64,000 nt of DNA. Source: Phycomyces nitens (Eukaryota > Mucoromycota > Mucoromycetes > Mucorales > Phycomycetaceae). The stretch spans positions 1,116,001 through 1,180,000 of the forward strand of contig JAHRBC010000006.1 of the NCBI GenBank assembly GCA_022702545.1, given 5' to 3'. This document shows, in pieces, positions 46,820-59,797 of this stretch. A program made the translations under genes and the position numbers. The notes under the pieces are model-generated. The model worked only from the letters and a program-made list of their open reading frames with translations. It had not been told where the DNA came from and searched no databases. Each line of letters starts with the position of its first letter. The stretch's first letter is position 1.

Positions 46820-47476
46820 ATGGCTTCTCACAAGATTGCAAAGCTCTCCGGAGCCTCGCCTGCTGATGAATTCGAGCTCTCTGTCGCTCAGGCCCTTTTG
46901 GACTTGCAGAACAACGTTCCTGAGTTGAAGAAGGACTTGTCCGGTCTTCAGATCACTGGTGCCAAGGAGGTATGAACTTTTTGCGCCCAAATCTCAATAT
47001 CACATTGGGCAAGAGGGACTTTGTTCTCATGCCTCATTTAGGTCGAGCTCGGTGGTGGCAAGAAGGCCATTGTCATCTTTGTCCCCGTTCCTGCCCAGAA
47101 GGCCTTCCACAAGGTCCAGGCTAGACTTACCCGTGAGCTCGAGAAGAAGTTCTCTGACCGTCACGTCGTCTTCGTTGCCCAGCGTCGCATCCTCTCCAAG
47201 CCTACCCGTCGCCAGAACCCCAAGCAGCCCCGCCCCCGTTCCCGCACCATCAAGGCTGTCCACGAGGCTGTCCTCGAGGACCTCGTCTACCCCACCGAGA
47301 TCGTCGGTAAGCGCACCCGTGTTGCTGTTGACGGTTCCAAGACCATCAAGGTCTTCCTCGACCCCAAGGATGCCACCTCCCTCGAGTACAAGCTCGACAC
47401 CTTCTCTTCTGTCTACAAGAAGCTCACCGGCAAGAACGTTGTCTTTGAGTTCCCTGCCAACGTTGATCTCTTCTAA
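46820..47476 (+). CDS. RPS7: 40S ribosomal protein eS7
   Basis: Exons 46820-46969 and 47042-47476 encode 194 residues, the same length as the human protein. eS7 is a small-subunit body protein. Seen: the [20 protein letters not shown] start helix, then [35 protein letters not shown], a basic [21 protein letters not shown] core and the terminal [11 protein letters not shown]. Codon use is strongly biased toward C-ending codons like the eS25 gene, and the coding GC is visibly higher than in neighbours. A possible 5' UTR intron ends just before the ATG. AATAAA-type signal at about 47537. Confidence 0.95.
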
Positions 47477-48499
47477 GTTTTGAGACGTGGATATAACCTG
47501 TGTTTTTTGGTGTTCTATGAATACTGACAAGGTACATAATAAATCATACATTGTCAAATATATACTTTATATTATACATTGAAAATGGGGGGTATATCAT
47601 CACAATTGGGGATATATTGTTGCGAGTTTGTAATATGTTTGTTTTTTGGGTTTATGAAAGGCATTGGTGGGTTCAGCTAATTATTAATGTGTTATACATA
47701 TATTCCAGTGTCTGTAATGAAATCAACTAGTTTATATATATATATATATATTGTATATTGTATATTGTATATTGCTCTACTGTTAACCATCAGATTGGGT
47801 AATTCGTCTATATGGATAATGCGCTTATCCCAAGGAAAAGCCATTTCAATTTCAGGATAATTGTTCTAGATGATCCAGGACGATTTCAAAATTAGGTTTC
47901 CTGCTAAAGTAGCCAGAATATGTAATGGGCAATTCAACTCTAAAGCTTTAGTAATGTACCACCAAATCATTTTTAAAAAAAAAGAAGGCATTTTTATTTT
48001 ATTTTATTATTTCCAAAGATTGTATTCTTGTAAAAGCATTGCTATATATAATTCTTTTGTAAATTTGTAGCGTCTACCTTGGGATGTTTATCCTTTAGAA
48101 ATCCGTATATATATATATTTCTCTTTAATCTAAAGGTCAACCAACAGATTGCCTTACTGTATTCTCGTCTTCGCATATTTGTGCAACCATGGCCCGCTAG
48201 AGTAATTTGTGGCCACCTAGTATTGATTTTTGCATATGAAAATTATGGGGTTTTGCAGGTCGATTGTTTGGTATTTTAATCTGCCATTGGAGACGGCATT
48301 GAATGTAATGATGATTATCGTTGAAATGAATGGAATTGACGTTTAAAGAATATATAAATAAATATCTGTAGAATGGAATAAACACTGATAGTATATATAT
48401 ATATATATAATTAATTAATTAGATAAATAAATAAATAAAATAAATGCCATTTTGCATTGTATCCCCCATCTGAAATGCGAATGCGAATGCGAATATGGC
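47477..48499. other. 1-kb convergent spacer eS7 / kelch gene
   Basis: AT-rich with ATATAT runs at 47735-47752 and 48393-48409 and TGTATAT repeats at 47752-47774. Short ORFs here are low complexity; none is convincing. Confidence 0.4.
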
Positions 48500-50717
48500 T
48501 TATTTTCTCTCCTTGTTCAAATTCTCCATACGGTCCCAGATATCCACATGGCGGGGCAATGGCTGATTATCGACTGGATGTCCCTGGTCATTACCAAGAG
48601 ATCGCTCCCATTCATCATTATCAGATGCAGTATAGGTCCGGACACCTGTTGTAGAAGGAGGAATGGCCGTAGTACTAGCCACATCATTATCACTACCCTT
48701 CTCGACCCTGTTGCCATAGACAAACAATGGGTAATCGTTTCGTCTCTCTTCAAAGCCTGTTGCTCTCGAATTCGCAACACCTCCAGGCAACCATCTGGGG
48801 TTCAGTGTCCGGGCCTTTCGTCGCTGGCGACGCAGATAGTAGATTCCACCTCCCAGGACAAGCAAAAAGGCAACGAGACCAAAGGAGATTCCAAAGCCCT
48901 TTTTCTTTTCCTCAACCTTTTCAGCCTTTTTCTCTTGCAAGAATGGGTTCAATATCACAGAGCTATCGTATGGCAGAGGTGCGGTGCCATTGGTTTGGCT
49001 GGAAAGGGGGAAGGAAGGGAAACTAAACCAGCAGGTTGGTGTGGATGAGGCACTGGTGGTGGTGGTGGTGTCCTGTTTGGAGATCTTGTTGACCCATTTC
49101 CAGGAAGACATGTCGAGGATACCAACATCGTTGGTGTATGTAGCTGATTCTGCAGTGGTCTCTTCACTGCTATAACCTGTTGATGGCGCATCCAATTGGT
49201 TTAGAAAATTGTTCTAAACACATTTTTAATAAACAATACTTGCCTAGCATGACAATCATGTATTGGTTGTAAGCAACAGCTTCATGACCAGCACGGCCAG
49301 TGGGTGCATTGCCACTCACAGAAGGCTTGGTCCATTTGAGGTTGCAGGTATCGAGCACATATACATCTTGGCTATGGGTAAAGTCTGAATTTGAGTAGCT
49401 GCTTCTGCCACCAAACACAACAATAGAATGACCATCAGGACCTAAATTGTAGACCATTATTAATAACAGTCTATATTATTGAATTCTATAGATTGTTAGA
49501 TTTGTTACCCAGGACAGCAGAGTAGCTAATGGTACAAGAGAGAGAGAGATTGATTAATAAATAAATGTGTTTGGTAGAATCTAGTATGCTTACTATAGTT
49601 GAGGAGGAGGTATATCGCCAAAGGTAGCAATGGACAAGGATTGAGATGAATATGGATCGATTACTGATGGCAAAGAGTCGGTAAATTTAATTTGGCTTGT
49701 AATTAATTCCGGTTGGTACTTACCCAAGACACTTCTAAAGTCGGCAAGCGAGTCTGTTTGGCTTTCATTCTCGGTGGGCACAATGATTCCACCCATAACA
49801 AACAGTTTGCTGTGCCTAAGGTCATTAAAGCATGAAGCATGATGAATAAACTTTGGTCTTTCATTAGCCAGTCCTCCCACAACTTACACCATAGTGGCCG
49901 TATGGGCATATCGACTGGGACGGGTGCCATAGGGGTAAATCAGATTGTATTGAATCCAGCTCAAATCAGAAATACGCAAGGAATACAGATCATTGTAGCC
50001 ACCCTAAGAAACATACTTAGTATTGTTTTTGTTGTTGTTTCTTTTGGTATAAATGACTTCTTACAAGAGTAACATCACTTGGAGTGCGGCCACCATAGTA
50101 GAATGCATTCTGCAGACTAGGATCTGTTGTTGCCGTCATTTCTGCTCTTTCCTCGAGAGGCTTTCCAGAAATGATGGCTATAGAATTTAAACACACATAT
50201 AAAAAAAAAGATCACATCATTAATCCAAAATGATATTCGTATTTGATTAATTAGTGTTTCTATAAATACCTGTAGACCATTGGCCGGTTGTATTGTAGGC
50301 CACTACTGAACTTGTCTGTGAAGTACCAGAGTCACCAGACTGGGCATAAATAAGACCACTCTGGGCAGCAAATGCCACGCCATGAGTAAATGGCTGGAAT
50401 CCTCCGGTTGGTGTGATGGGACTCGATGGTGATTTCCAGTTGGGACACGAAATATCGAGACCACTGGAGAGGTCGAGGGCCATGACATCTAGAGATGACT
50501 AGGGAAGGGTTGGTATTCTATAACTCCAGCCAGGGGGTGGGAACCTTACTTTTGAGCCTCCTACTACATAGACAGCGTCGTTGAGAAATACAGCGGAGAA
50601 ATCAGATCGATTGGTTGGACCAGGGTTGCATTGTGCGTTGGCTTGGTTGGGCAGGACAGCCAGGGTGAACAGGCCAGCCTGAATCGCCCAAGTCTTCCAG
50701 GATTGTGTTGGAGCCAT
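48500..50717 (-). CDS. Membrane-anchored kelch-repeat protein
   Basis: Exons (minus) 50717-50550, 50498-50270, 50177-50065, 50003-49888, 49815-49594, 49525-49509, 49441-49244 and 49176-48500 give 579 residues. Layout: signal peptide (about 1-28, ending QANA), an extracellular kelch beta-propeller (blades with YVVGGSK, NAFYYGGRTP, LFVMGGI, IVVFGGRSSYS...VYVLDTCNLKW, MIVMLGYSS...VGILDMSSWKW), a transmembrane helix (about 447-468, GISFGLVAFLLVLGGGIYYL) with a stop-transfer RRQRRK, and a ~110-residue cytosolic tail. The 17-nt exon 49509-49525 is needed to keep frame. The intron 49177-49243 uses a GC donor (G|GCAAGT). Likely a cell-surface or endomembrane receptor/adhesion protein; ligand unknown. 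Confidence 0.82.
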
Positions 50718-52611
50718 GGTTAAAAGGAAAGGAAAGGAAAGGAAAGCGTGACGACTAAACAGAGATGCAAACAAAAAAAAAATAGATGTATTTTGTCGAT
50801 GTATTTTTTTTTGCTTCTCAGTAAAGATTAATGTTTTAAGCTCGCAAGTGTAACCCAAATACATACTCATTTATAATTATGTGTGTGTGGGAGTGAGTGT
50901 GAGAAATTCTTGTGTCTAGAAAGATTTTCAACCTTTTACCAAATTTCATAAAACATCGTGTAATTCATATTTTGGTGTAGCCATCTTTCAAAGCCAATGG
51001 ATCTTCAATTCTACGAATCTATTAGAGCCATTTGGTGTATAAAAATCATCTCGTAAAGGGTCCAAAGGCAACTTGCTCACCTACAAAGTCCAATGGTATA
51101 AAAGATAACAGCCAATTGGATACAATTGTTTCTTGCGGCGATCTTTTGTTGCTGACAAAGGTTTGCTTTAAATTCTGTGTATTCGTCGTACAAGCCATTC
51201 TCATTCTACTCCACAGTCTTTTGATCTGGCTTGTTTTTATTCAAAAGGTCAATTGTGGGCCACACTTGCCCATAAAACCGTACATGGAGAATATCAAGGG
51301 TAGTTTTCAAAGAAAGAAAGAAAAGAAGATCCCACACGACCAAGCAATTGTACCAATTCTAGATTCCTTGAAAAATCAAGAGTAAATCTGCCAATTGTGT
51401 CCTCTTTGCAAGGGATTATCTCCATGGAAACAAAAAAAAAGGTAGTTTGCTACTGTCAGGCACATACCCAGATGCCCGGTTACCGGAAAAGCAACCCGAC
51501 ATCCCAAGAATCAAATCCATGAACCAGTTTGTCTTTGGGCGCACATCCAATAATAAAGAAAGATGCTTATGTTTTGCAAAGTAAATATTGGTCTACAAGG
51601 AGCTTTAGTATCTGACCTAAAAGTCTGGTCCAAAAGTGTTTGGGATTATGGCCTCATTTTATCAAGCAAATGAAATTATACAAAAGTCTGATGGACTAGA
51701 ATCCATTAAAGGGCTACAAATAGCATTTTACTTGCCAGAAGATCCATTGTTCTTGTACCCATCGTCTTGACCTTCTAGCCGAACAAGACTCAAATGACTC
51801 AAATGACTCAAATGACCAATATGGCCCAGTCCACCTTTCTTCTGGTTCGATCCAATAATACCAATGTTGGTCTGGCGAAACATACCCGATTTGACCAATC
51901 CAGCCAACGATGGCCAGACATTATTTCTACAAGACATCTAATGCTGGGGGTATGAATATAGATCCAATAATGTATTTATGGGTATTAAAATCAGCTCATT
52001 CACCTATTTGATTTTTAAAAAAAAGATACCAGCACAGACCCATATTTTGGTGTATTTCCAGATCGGATATTATTTAATTGGAATCCATTTAAATTTTCCA
52101 CACAAATTGCCAGAATAGAAACGCCATTTATTTTTATCTTTCTCTTTTTGTGTATTGAGAATTCGATATTAAATAACATGGGTTGCCATTGACAACATAT
52201 ATATATATATAAAACCAGACATTTTAATTATATCTTGCTTAAAAAAAAAGAGATGGCCAAATCGGTAAAGACAAAATCCAGCCGTTTGGAGATCGGCATT
52301 CCTGTCACACAATTCGCGTGTAGTCTAGGGTGCACCCAGAAACTAATGTTTAATAAATCTTTGGATATTTTTCTTTTTCTTTTTTGAAACTAATGCTGAC
52401 TGCTTATAATTCATGTTCTTGAATTTTGGCTTTCTACTTGCTGCCCAAGTAATCGGAGCAATTGCCATTGTTCGCTTACCAACCAACCACAGTGCCTCAA
52501 ATGCACTTGTAAGACATGTTTCAAGCAGTGTTTTATATAGAATTTTAAATATTTTTTATTATTAAATATTTTTTTCACTCGCTCTCTCTTTTTTCACTCT
52601 CTCTAAAAACC
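50718..52611. other. 1.9-kb spacer, possible decayed coding fragments
   Basis: Contains short protein-like stretches on the plus strand (a 117-codon ORF at 51032-51385, no ATG, with a hydrophobic middle; and around 51440-51530) separated by stops. They could be remnants of a retroelement or old gene, but I cannot identify them. A TCAAATGAC tandem occurs at 51790-51816. No intact gene. Confidence 0.35.
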
Positions 52612-54002
52612 ATGACATCTTTAACCAAAGCCCCATTATTGTTTGCTTTCTTCCTGGGCGTCGTCAGATCACAGGATCCAGCCACTGACCCAATAGCAGC
52701 AGATGGTAAGCTCAGTCTATCAATGATTACAACAATAAACAAGGCTATCTCCAATAGTCACACCAGCAATTATAACGATCTTCTAAATCTCACAACAATA
52801 AACAATATTAGGCAATAACAGTGACACAGAGAACGAGGCTTCTGATACCAAGTTGCCAAGCATCGATCCAGGTCTGCCAATCCCAACCACCCTTTCTTCT
52901 TCTGTTGATGGACCCTTTCCAACCTCGTCAGAACCAACAGCAGAACCACTGGAGACTTCCGCTGACCTTCCGGCCTCTTCAGAACCAACAGCACAGCCAT
53001 TGGAAACTCCAACTGCCTTTTCAACCTCTTTAGAACCAACAGCACAACCATTCGAATCTTCAACTGCCCTTTCAACACCATCGGAACAGACTTTGGAAAC
53101 CATAGCAACCCCATATCCAACTCCAACTCCAACTCCATCTATTCCAGTCCCAACAGAAAGCTCAGGAGCTTCAATTCTTGTCAGTCCCAGCTACAGTTCA
53201 AGTACGCTTTATAGACCAAATATATTCAGCTCAACTGCATCACTTGCACCCACATCATCCCTAGGAGTTACTAACTATAGTAGTATAGTGTCACCAACTC
53301 CAACTGATGCTGCCGACGACAATACCATTTACTTTCCATCTAATCAAACCAACCATACGAGTGTCATTGTAGGGTCTGTGGTTGGTGGTGTTGGTAAGTA
53401 ATTAAAGATATAAATTCTTAGATTTCAATTATTATTATTATTATTAACAGAGGGAAAAATTAACTTTTTTGTGTGTGTCCCTAGTTGGCCTCGTTTTGTT
53501 AGGTGCATTCTTTACATGGTTGAGACGCCGTGGACTAAGAAAGGACAAGCCGATCAACAAGGAAGCCCAATTTTTTGATTCTCAGGACAATACTGCCTAT
53601 GACATAAGCCCACCACTGGCTACTATTCGTATAAATCCCGAAAGCTCATCAAAGCTGGCGCTCGAGAGCCCTAGACGACTTGTGCCGCCCAAATACCCAG
53701 ATTTTGGTACCATCGATAGCCCCCAATTCCACACCAGTCCTCCACACCAGGTCATGAGCGATAATAGCCAACCATCACCTACTCTGGAGGGCTACAGAGT
53801 CAGTCTCACGGATGAGCCAGCAAGAACCACCAAACACTTGGTCAATTCCTATGACCCAAGCCAAGATCATCATCATCATCATCCAGCCGGAGCAGTATAC
53901 ACTGGGGATGTTATCAAGCCCAATTGTGCTGATTCAAATGACAGCGAGAAGCAGCTGGTTGAAGACGAACCTCTATCCCAAAAGCCAAATGAAATTGATT
54001 AA
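52612..54002 (+). CDS. Mucin-like single-pass membrane protein, wall-sensor type
   Basis: Exons 52612-52705, 52812-53393 and 53485-54002 give 397 residues. Signal peptide MTSLTKAPLLFAFFLGVVRS, then a ~190-residue Ser/Thr/Pro-rich ectodomain with three or four imperfect ~18-residue repeats built on SxEPTAxPLETxTA (52925-53090), suited to O-mannosylation, plus N-glycosylation sites (NQTN, NHTS). A transmembrane helix (about 215-238, VIVGSVVGGVVGLVLLGAFF) is followed by RRRGLRKDK and a ~155-residue cytosolic tail with a His run (HHHHH). The architecture resembles fungal WSC/Mid2 integrity sensors and Msb2-like mucins, but no WSC domain is present, so that role is inference. Convergent with the SLC35A gene. 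Confidence 0.72.
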
Positions 54003-54674
54003 AAACTGGGTTGGGATATATATATACAAGACAATGAATAATACATATAGCTTTGAGCAAGCGGACTGACTGTTTGGTTGGTTGGTTGTCAGGGTCAGGC
54101 TCACGGATAATACCTGTAAAATATACGATTAATGATTTACTAATAATACTATATGTTTCCAATCCAACCATTGGATTTGACAGCCTGTAATTTACTCGTT
54201 TTGGTGTATTTAAGATAGTGTTTAGATTGGGCATTTTGTCCATCTTTAGCTATTTAAAAAAAAGATATATATATATACATACACATACACATATATTAAT
54301 CTTTTGCGGATCAAGTCAATTCTAGAAATAACCGTAGATTCTGCTGAGTTGGTTAACCTTGGCTCACTACATAAATATCATTACAAAAAAAATATTTTAA
54401 TACCCCTTTGTGTTCCCAACACATGAATTATCTAGGCAAGGCAATTGAGCTAAATAAAGCATTGTTATAATAATAAGTATAATAACTTTTGTTTTTACTC
54501 TTATCCAGACTTTCTATTATTATCCAAATATTGTAATGATAATATATTTGTATACTTTATGGACAAGTAAAAAGAGTTAAAGACTAGCTTTGAAAATAAT
54601 AATAATAATAATAATAATGATGAAAACAGTAAAACAAAATGAAGGATAGATGTGTTATGTGAAATAAAGAAATT
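54003..54674. other. Convergent 3' spacer, mucin-like / SLC35A
   Basis: AT-rich, with an AAT run at 54596-54617 and TATATA at 54267-54278. No gene seen. Confidence 0.45.
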
Positions 54675-55883
54675 CTAGAGGCCATATAGATAAGTAGCGT
54701 AGATCACCAGAGCAGCTCCCAAGATAAACGACAGAGAAATGGAGAAGCTAAAGAGCCAGACACTGACAATACTCGACAGAATGATGGAAATACTGGTGGC
54801 AAATCCCTTTAGGATATTGTCGGCATACTTTACTACCACGGCTACAACAAGACCTCCAAATGCCTGGATACCAATCACCAACCATGTGAGTCCAGTGTAG
54901 TTGACATAAAATCCCTTTTCAGCAATAGTTGCACCATCCTGGAGAAGCACGACAAACAAGAGACCCAGGATGACCGAGAAGAACGACATTTGGATGTTTC
55001 TGATCCACAGCAAGTTCTGGGCAGCAATCGAGCTATCGTCTGCGATTGTCATTGAGGACCGTCTTGAACTCTTGCTGTCATCATCATCTACCATAACCTT
55101 GTTCTCTTCGTCCTCGACCACCGAGGCTGGCTTGACAGGTGCCTTGAGGATCTTTTCAAAGTAGACACCAGCGAGACCCGAGAGAACACATGCCATCAGG
55201 ACCGCAGTAAATCCCTCAATGTTGGATTGGTTGCCAATATCATCACCATCATTATTATTATTATTATCACCACCACTAGAAACACTGCTTTCGGCGTATT
55301 TCTCGGGATAAAGATAGGAAAGCACGGCAAGAGAAGCGTCCTTGGGCAAGACAACGAGCCCGATACCGAGAGTAAGCAGGCCAAGTGCGATCCATTTGGT
55401 TTTGCTGAGGCTTCGGTGAAGGATCACAACGCTGAAAAAGGCAGTGGTGAGGATCTTGAGCTGATAGGTCACTTGAAAGGTGGCAGCATCGAGATTTGTG
55501 GCAGCAACATATTGAAGGTTATTCTATTGCACAATAAATATAAATGTAAATATAATATTTGGATTTCTCGGCTTGCAAAATTAGCTTACTTGAATCAAAT
55601 AAAGTACGGCTGGGAACGCGAGCTTTGCACTTTCTCTCCAGTTGACGATCAGTTCGCGATGGAGCATTTTGAATAATCTTGAAGTCGAACGCTGATGGGA
55701 TTGTGGGGCGAGGTAGAGGACAATCAGACAAGCAAGAGATTTCGCAACTTCACTCATCACAACTGCTGTTGATGCCAGATAGCGTTTGTCTTCCGGGACA
55801 CTGGCACGGGTGTATCGCATCACTAGAATGAGCGCACTGTTCTGCACGACAAGCGTGAGAAGAGAAAGGTACTTGAGTGGCAT
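54675..55883 (-). CDS. SLC35A-type nucleotide-sugar transporter
   Basis: Exons (minus) 55883-55590 and 55523-54675 encode 380 residues. The family exchanges UDP-galactose, UDP-GlcNAc or CMP-sialic acid for the monophosphate across the Golgi membrane. The signature NNLQYVAATNLDAATFQVTYQ with LKILTTAFFSV matches SLC35A2/A3; the opening LKYLSLLTLVVQNSALILVMRY is also diagnostic. About ten hydrophobic helices are visible. Two insertions are unusual: an Asn/Asp-rich loop (GGDNNNNNDGDD) and an acidic/Ser loop (VVEDEENKVMVDDDDS...RRSSM). The end KFATSISIILSS...YATYLYGL is typical. Substrate is probably UDP-Gal or UDP-GlcNAc; fungi of this type lack sialic acid as far as known. Confidence 0.88.
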
Positions 55884-58216
55884 AAATGCCTCTAATGATT
55901 GAAGGCCTTTTGGGGAGGGGGGGGGTAAATGAGCAACAAGACCTCTTTACATTTTGTTTCTTTTCTTTTATTTCTTTGTCAGAATGACTCTTTACCCATA
56001 ATTTTGTGTCTAGAATAAAACAAAGAGGTGAAAGCTTTGAGTGCATATAAAAAGAGCTCCGCCTTTTTGATCTTTTTTATTTTTATTTTTTTTATTATTT
56101 TATTTTATTATTTATTTTTAGAAAACTATTGTATAAATACACAGACAGAGCATATATAAATGTATTTTTATATTTATATGTATATAAAATAATCGCGGGA
56201 AATTAAAACTTATTAAAGTCCCGCACGCTTATCCCTTTTTGCGTGCCAGCCATTCAATGGCAAGAAACAAGCCTCGAGAGGGTGTTTTCAAATATGTTTA
56301 TACATCTATTTTGGTTCCTAGTCTATTGTCACTCTTGATGATATTAATAACAATAAAAAAACCACCCGAGAATTTGCAAGTTATTTTGGCCCTGCTGCAG
56401 TGCAACCCAACAGGAACAATTTAAAATAAAATAAAGATAAATAGAATCATTGACCTTCAGGGAAGTCTCAAAAGAGGCGTATACATGTATCTTATATAAA
56501 ATTTAAGATTCTTAAAGTGGTACAAAAAGAGCAAGATTACACCAACACACAAAAAAAACTTAACCTTTTTATGAATAAACTATATAGATGAATATTCCAA
56601 ACCGGTATTCGTATTGTACACTATTCTTTTGTATATAAATATATATATAATGGATACTCGAATTACATTGTCTTCAAGACAACTACAGGACCCAAGGCAT
56701 GGACTATCAAGGGCTCAGTCTTAGGTGAAATCAATGGCTTTGGCTGAACAGATAAAAGCCTATTGAAGAGGCTTAGATGCTTCCTGTACCTCACAAGGTA
56801 AACAACTACCACCCTTTGTACTCAACCACATTCTAGGTCCCCTTTCCAAAGACATGATCCTGTCTCCCAAGTCTAGCTGGACATTGTTCTCCCTTGTAGA
56901 ATCGCACCCAATGGCTAATGATACTCATAATTCAATCAATGATTTCAGATCTTTAGAGATCAGGTCGATTTGCATATACAACCCCCCCAAGAGTACAAAC
57001 TACCAATGGTCAATCATTCTTTGGGGCCTCTTGTTTTATTTGTAGCCGAGATTATGTCGATCAATGGACCATCCATCTTGACACCTAATTGCCAAGAATC
57101 TCATAAATGATTAAATATGTGTATTTCTAGAGTGAGTAGATTATAATAAACCGTAATTTGAACGTAATATGGTGTGTGCGCCACATACAGCTGTAAACTC
57201 TTTACACCAACATCAGATTGATAAAATGATAATGAGCCCAGCAACTCGCAATCTCGTGTATCGTTGTACACCAAATCTACAAATCTATATAGTCCCTCTT
57301 TAATATTTATATATACATATATATATACATATATATATACAGAGCTCTCTTTGGGTTAAGAGACGTCTACTGCTTCTTTTAATATATATATATATATAAA
57401 AAGGACAAATTTGATATTCTTTTTGCATTTGGAAAAAATAACCGTTTATATGTACACTATAATACTCGACGTTTTTTCCTGTGATTTAAATTCATGATAT
57501 TAAGACGGAGTACACTAAAACTATAATTTTTATTCAATGATATTTTTACTTGTCCATATAAATACTTGCCATCTCTCAATTGAAAATTATTGATTCCAAC
57601 AGAGACAGTGGCTCTTGGTGTTGGTTAGTAATAAACGGTTGTTTATTTTTTTGTAGTTGTGCAATGTATATATCTTGGAATTGAATGGAGATAATGTAAA
57701 CGCCACATCCGCAAGAAATATTAGGCGGATGTTAAATGTAAATAAACAGGCGCTAGGGCTGAAATTGTCGCAAGTTAAATCAATAAATATATAGATTGTA
57801 GAGGTGTCCAACACAAAATCATACAGAAATATAGTTTCTGGTTTGCACTGACTCTTTGAATATATTAATGTATGGTACTACAAAACAAGTACAACCCTCC
57901 CAGCCCACCCACCCTTATCGCTTTGTACAATATATATATATATATTTAAAATATATATTTTAAGAAAGAAGATTATTTATACCTGATATCCAAGAGCCCA
58001 ATTATAGTCTTTGCAGCCAAATTGTCAATGTAATTAACCTCTATATATTTCACTGGATAAATTATAGCAATAAAGAAAAAAAAAGGCCAAGTGTTATTAA
58101 CCAATCACCTTTTTATTTATAAAAGTGGTTCTCTATTATTCTTGTGATTGATTGATCAGTCAACTGGTCATTATTGTCTAGCTTGTCTATCAGCCTGGCT
58201 GCTGTCGTTGTCTCTA

Positions 58217-58220
58217 CTTT

Positions 58221-58254
<34 letters not shown>
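58217..58254. repeat. (TTTC)n microsatellite
   Basis: About nine TTTC units; a similar CTTT run is at 60640-60668. Confidence 0.9.
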
Positions 58255-58255
<1 letters not shown>

Positions 58256-59797
58256 GTATCAACCACTTGCTTTTTTTCCATGGCACTTTTTCAAACAAGT
58301 CTATAGGTCAATTTGGTCATGAATATGTACCGCTCACAATGCATGATATCAAGTAGTATTCATGGTACCCTTTGAGCTCTATGGGTTCACATTCTCTTTG
58401 GATAAAGCGGCTGCATGATTATTCAATGCGTTGAGCGCTGACTTTTGTTTTAGTATTCTCAAAAAATATAAACCAATCCATGCTAGTTAAAAATGATTGC
58501 CAAGGTGCACTGATCTTGTTATAAGAGACCAAACTGTTGGCCATTATGCATGCAGCTGCTACAGCACTAAGCTGCTCATTTGTGATTCTAATCAATGAAG
58601 AGCTTCTTGTAACTGCAGTGTGTGTTTTTTTGGCAGTTAAATTGGCGAGATGGCTTGTAATATAAGCAATGCCAGTTGAGGGGTAGTTTAGAGGATATAG
58701 TATCCAAAGGGGAGGGGGACGTTTTCATTTAAACATTAAAATAAAATACCAATTCCCGGAACTAAATGTATTCAATATCGCCGGACCTCGCCGGACCTTG
58801 CCGGACAGGAAATGAAATTGTAATAATAAGAAACACAACGCATCTTTTTTATGCGCTCTCTTTCTCTTTCTCTCTTGTCCCAAAATACAAAAAGCTAAGT
58901 GTTCAAATGAAGAAAGTTGCAATAGAAGAAAAAACATGGTGATAAGTCTACATATGAACCCTGCCCTGCGCGGAGAAATATTCTGGCCTTGATCGGTAAA
59001 TTGCTTTTTTGCATTTGCTGTCCCAGCCGGGAGTGGGAAAGCGACCTCTTTTCTTCTTCTTCTTGAATGTACTGATGGCTAATAAGTTCTTTTCTTCTTG
59101 TAATCTAGAAATGCAAAACAATGCTGATTACAATGAAGATGACCATCTAGACCAATCTTATTGGTATTCCACTAATCCGAGTTCCCACATTCAATGACAA
59201 CATTGGTAACAATCTACACATTTCACATTTTCTGGTTTCATTTATAAAATAATAAAAAACTATATATACATACATATATACCAATGAACACGGTCTTTGT
59301 TTTATTTTGAACGGTTTATGATACAAGAAATAGAAATACAACGTCAACAACAACAACAAAAGATATCTCTAGAAAGCCCTTGATACAAGCTAGAGATATA
59401 TTACTAAAAGGCTCAGTGTTTGCAAGAAATCGAGGGTTATTCTAGAGAATAACTAGAGTAAAGTGGATGATTGCCGCGACTTTTTTTTTGTTGAAATTAT
59501 ATATATATAAACAATGCCACGAGGAATTATTAGAGCCATAGACCTTACTTTACAAGTTTAACTAGGAATGTAGATTGAAATTGGTGCTATATATAAGTTA
59601 ACAAGGAAACCAAAAAGGAAAAAGAAAAACACGAAAGCTATTTGACGCGTCTTTTCTAATAATGATGTCTTGAGATATTTGTCTTTTATTAATTTGAACT
59701 AGGAAGTGCTGGGCTCACCAAGTGGGCCCTGATCCGTTATGCTGTTTTCGTGCTTGACTTTTACTAGACGAATTATGAATGTATTCTAGCCTCAAGG

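Noticed and set aside
46959..47483. 174-codon Ser/Arg/Pro-rich ORF over eS7
   Set aside because: Frame shadow caused by the biased codon use of a ribosomal protein gene.
56850..57045. Possible non-LTR retrotransposon endonuclease fragment
   Set aside because: Only a few motif-like residues (SICIYNPPKS) and no catalytic motif; too weak to annotate.
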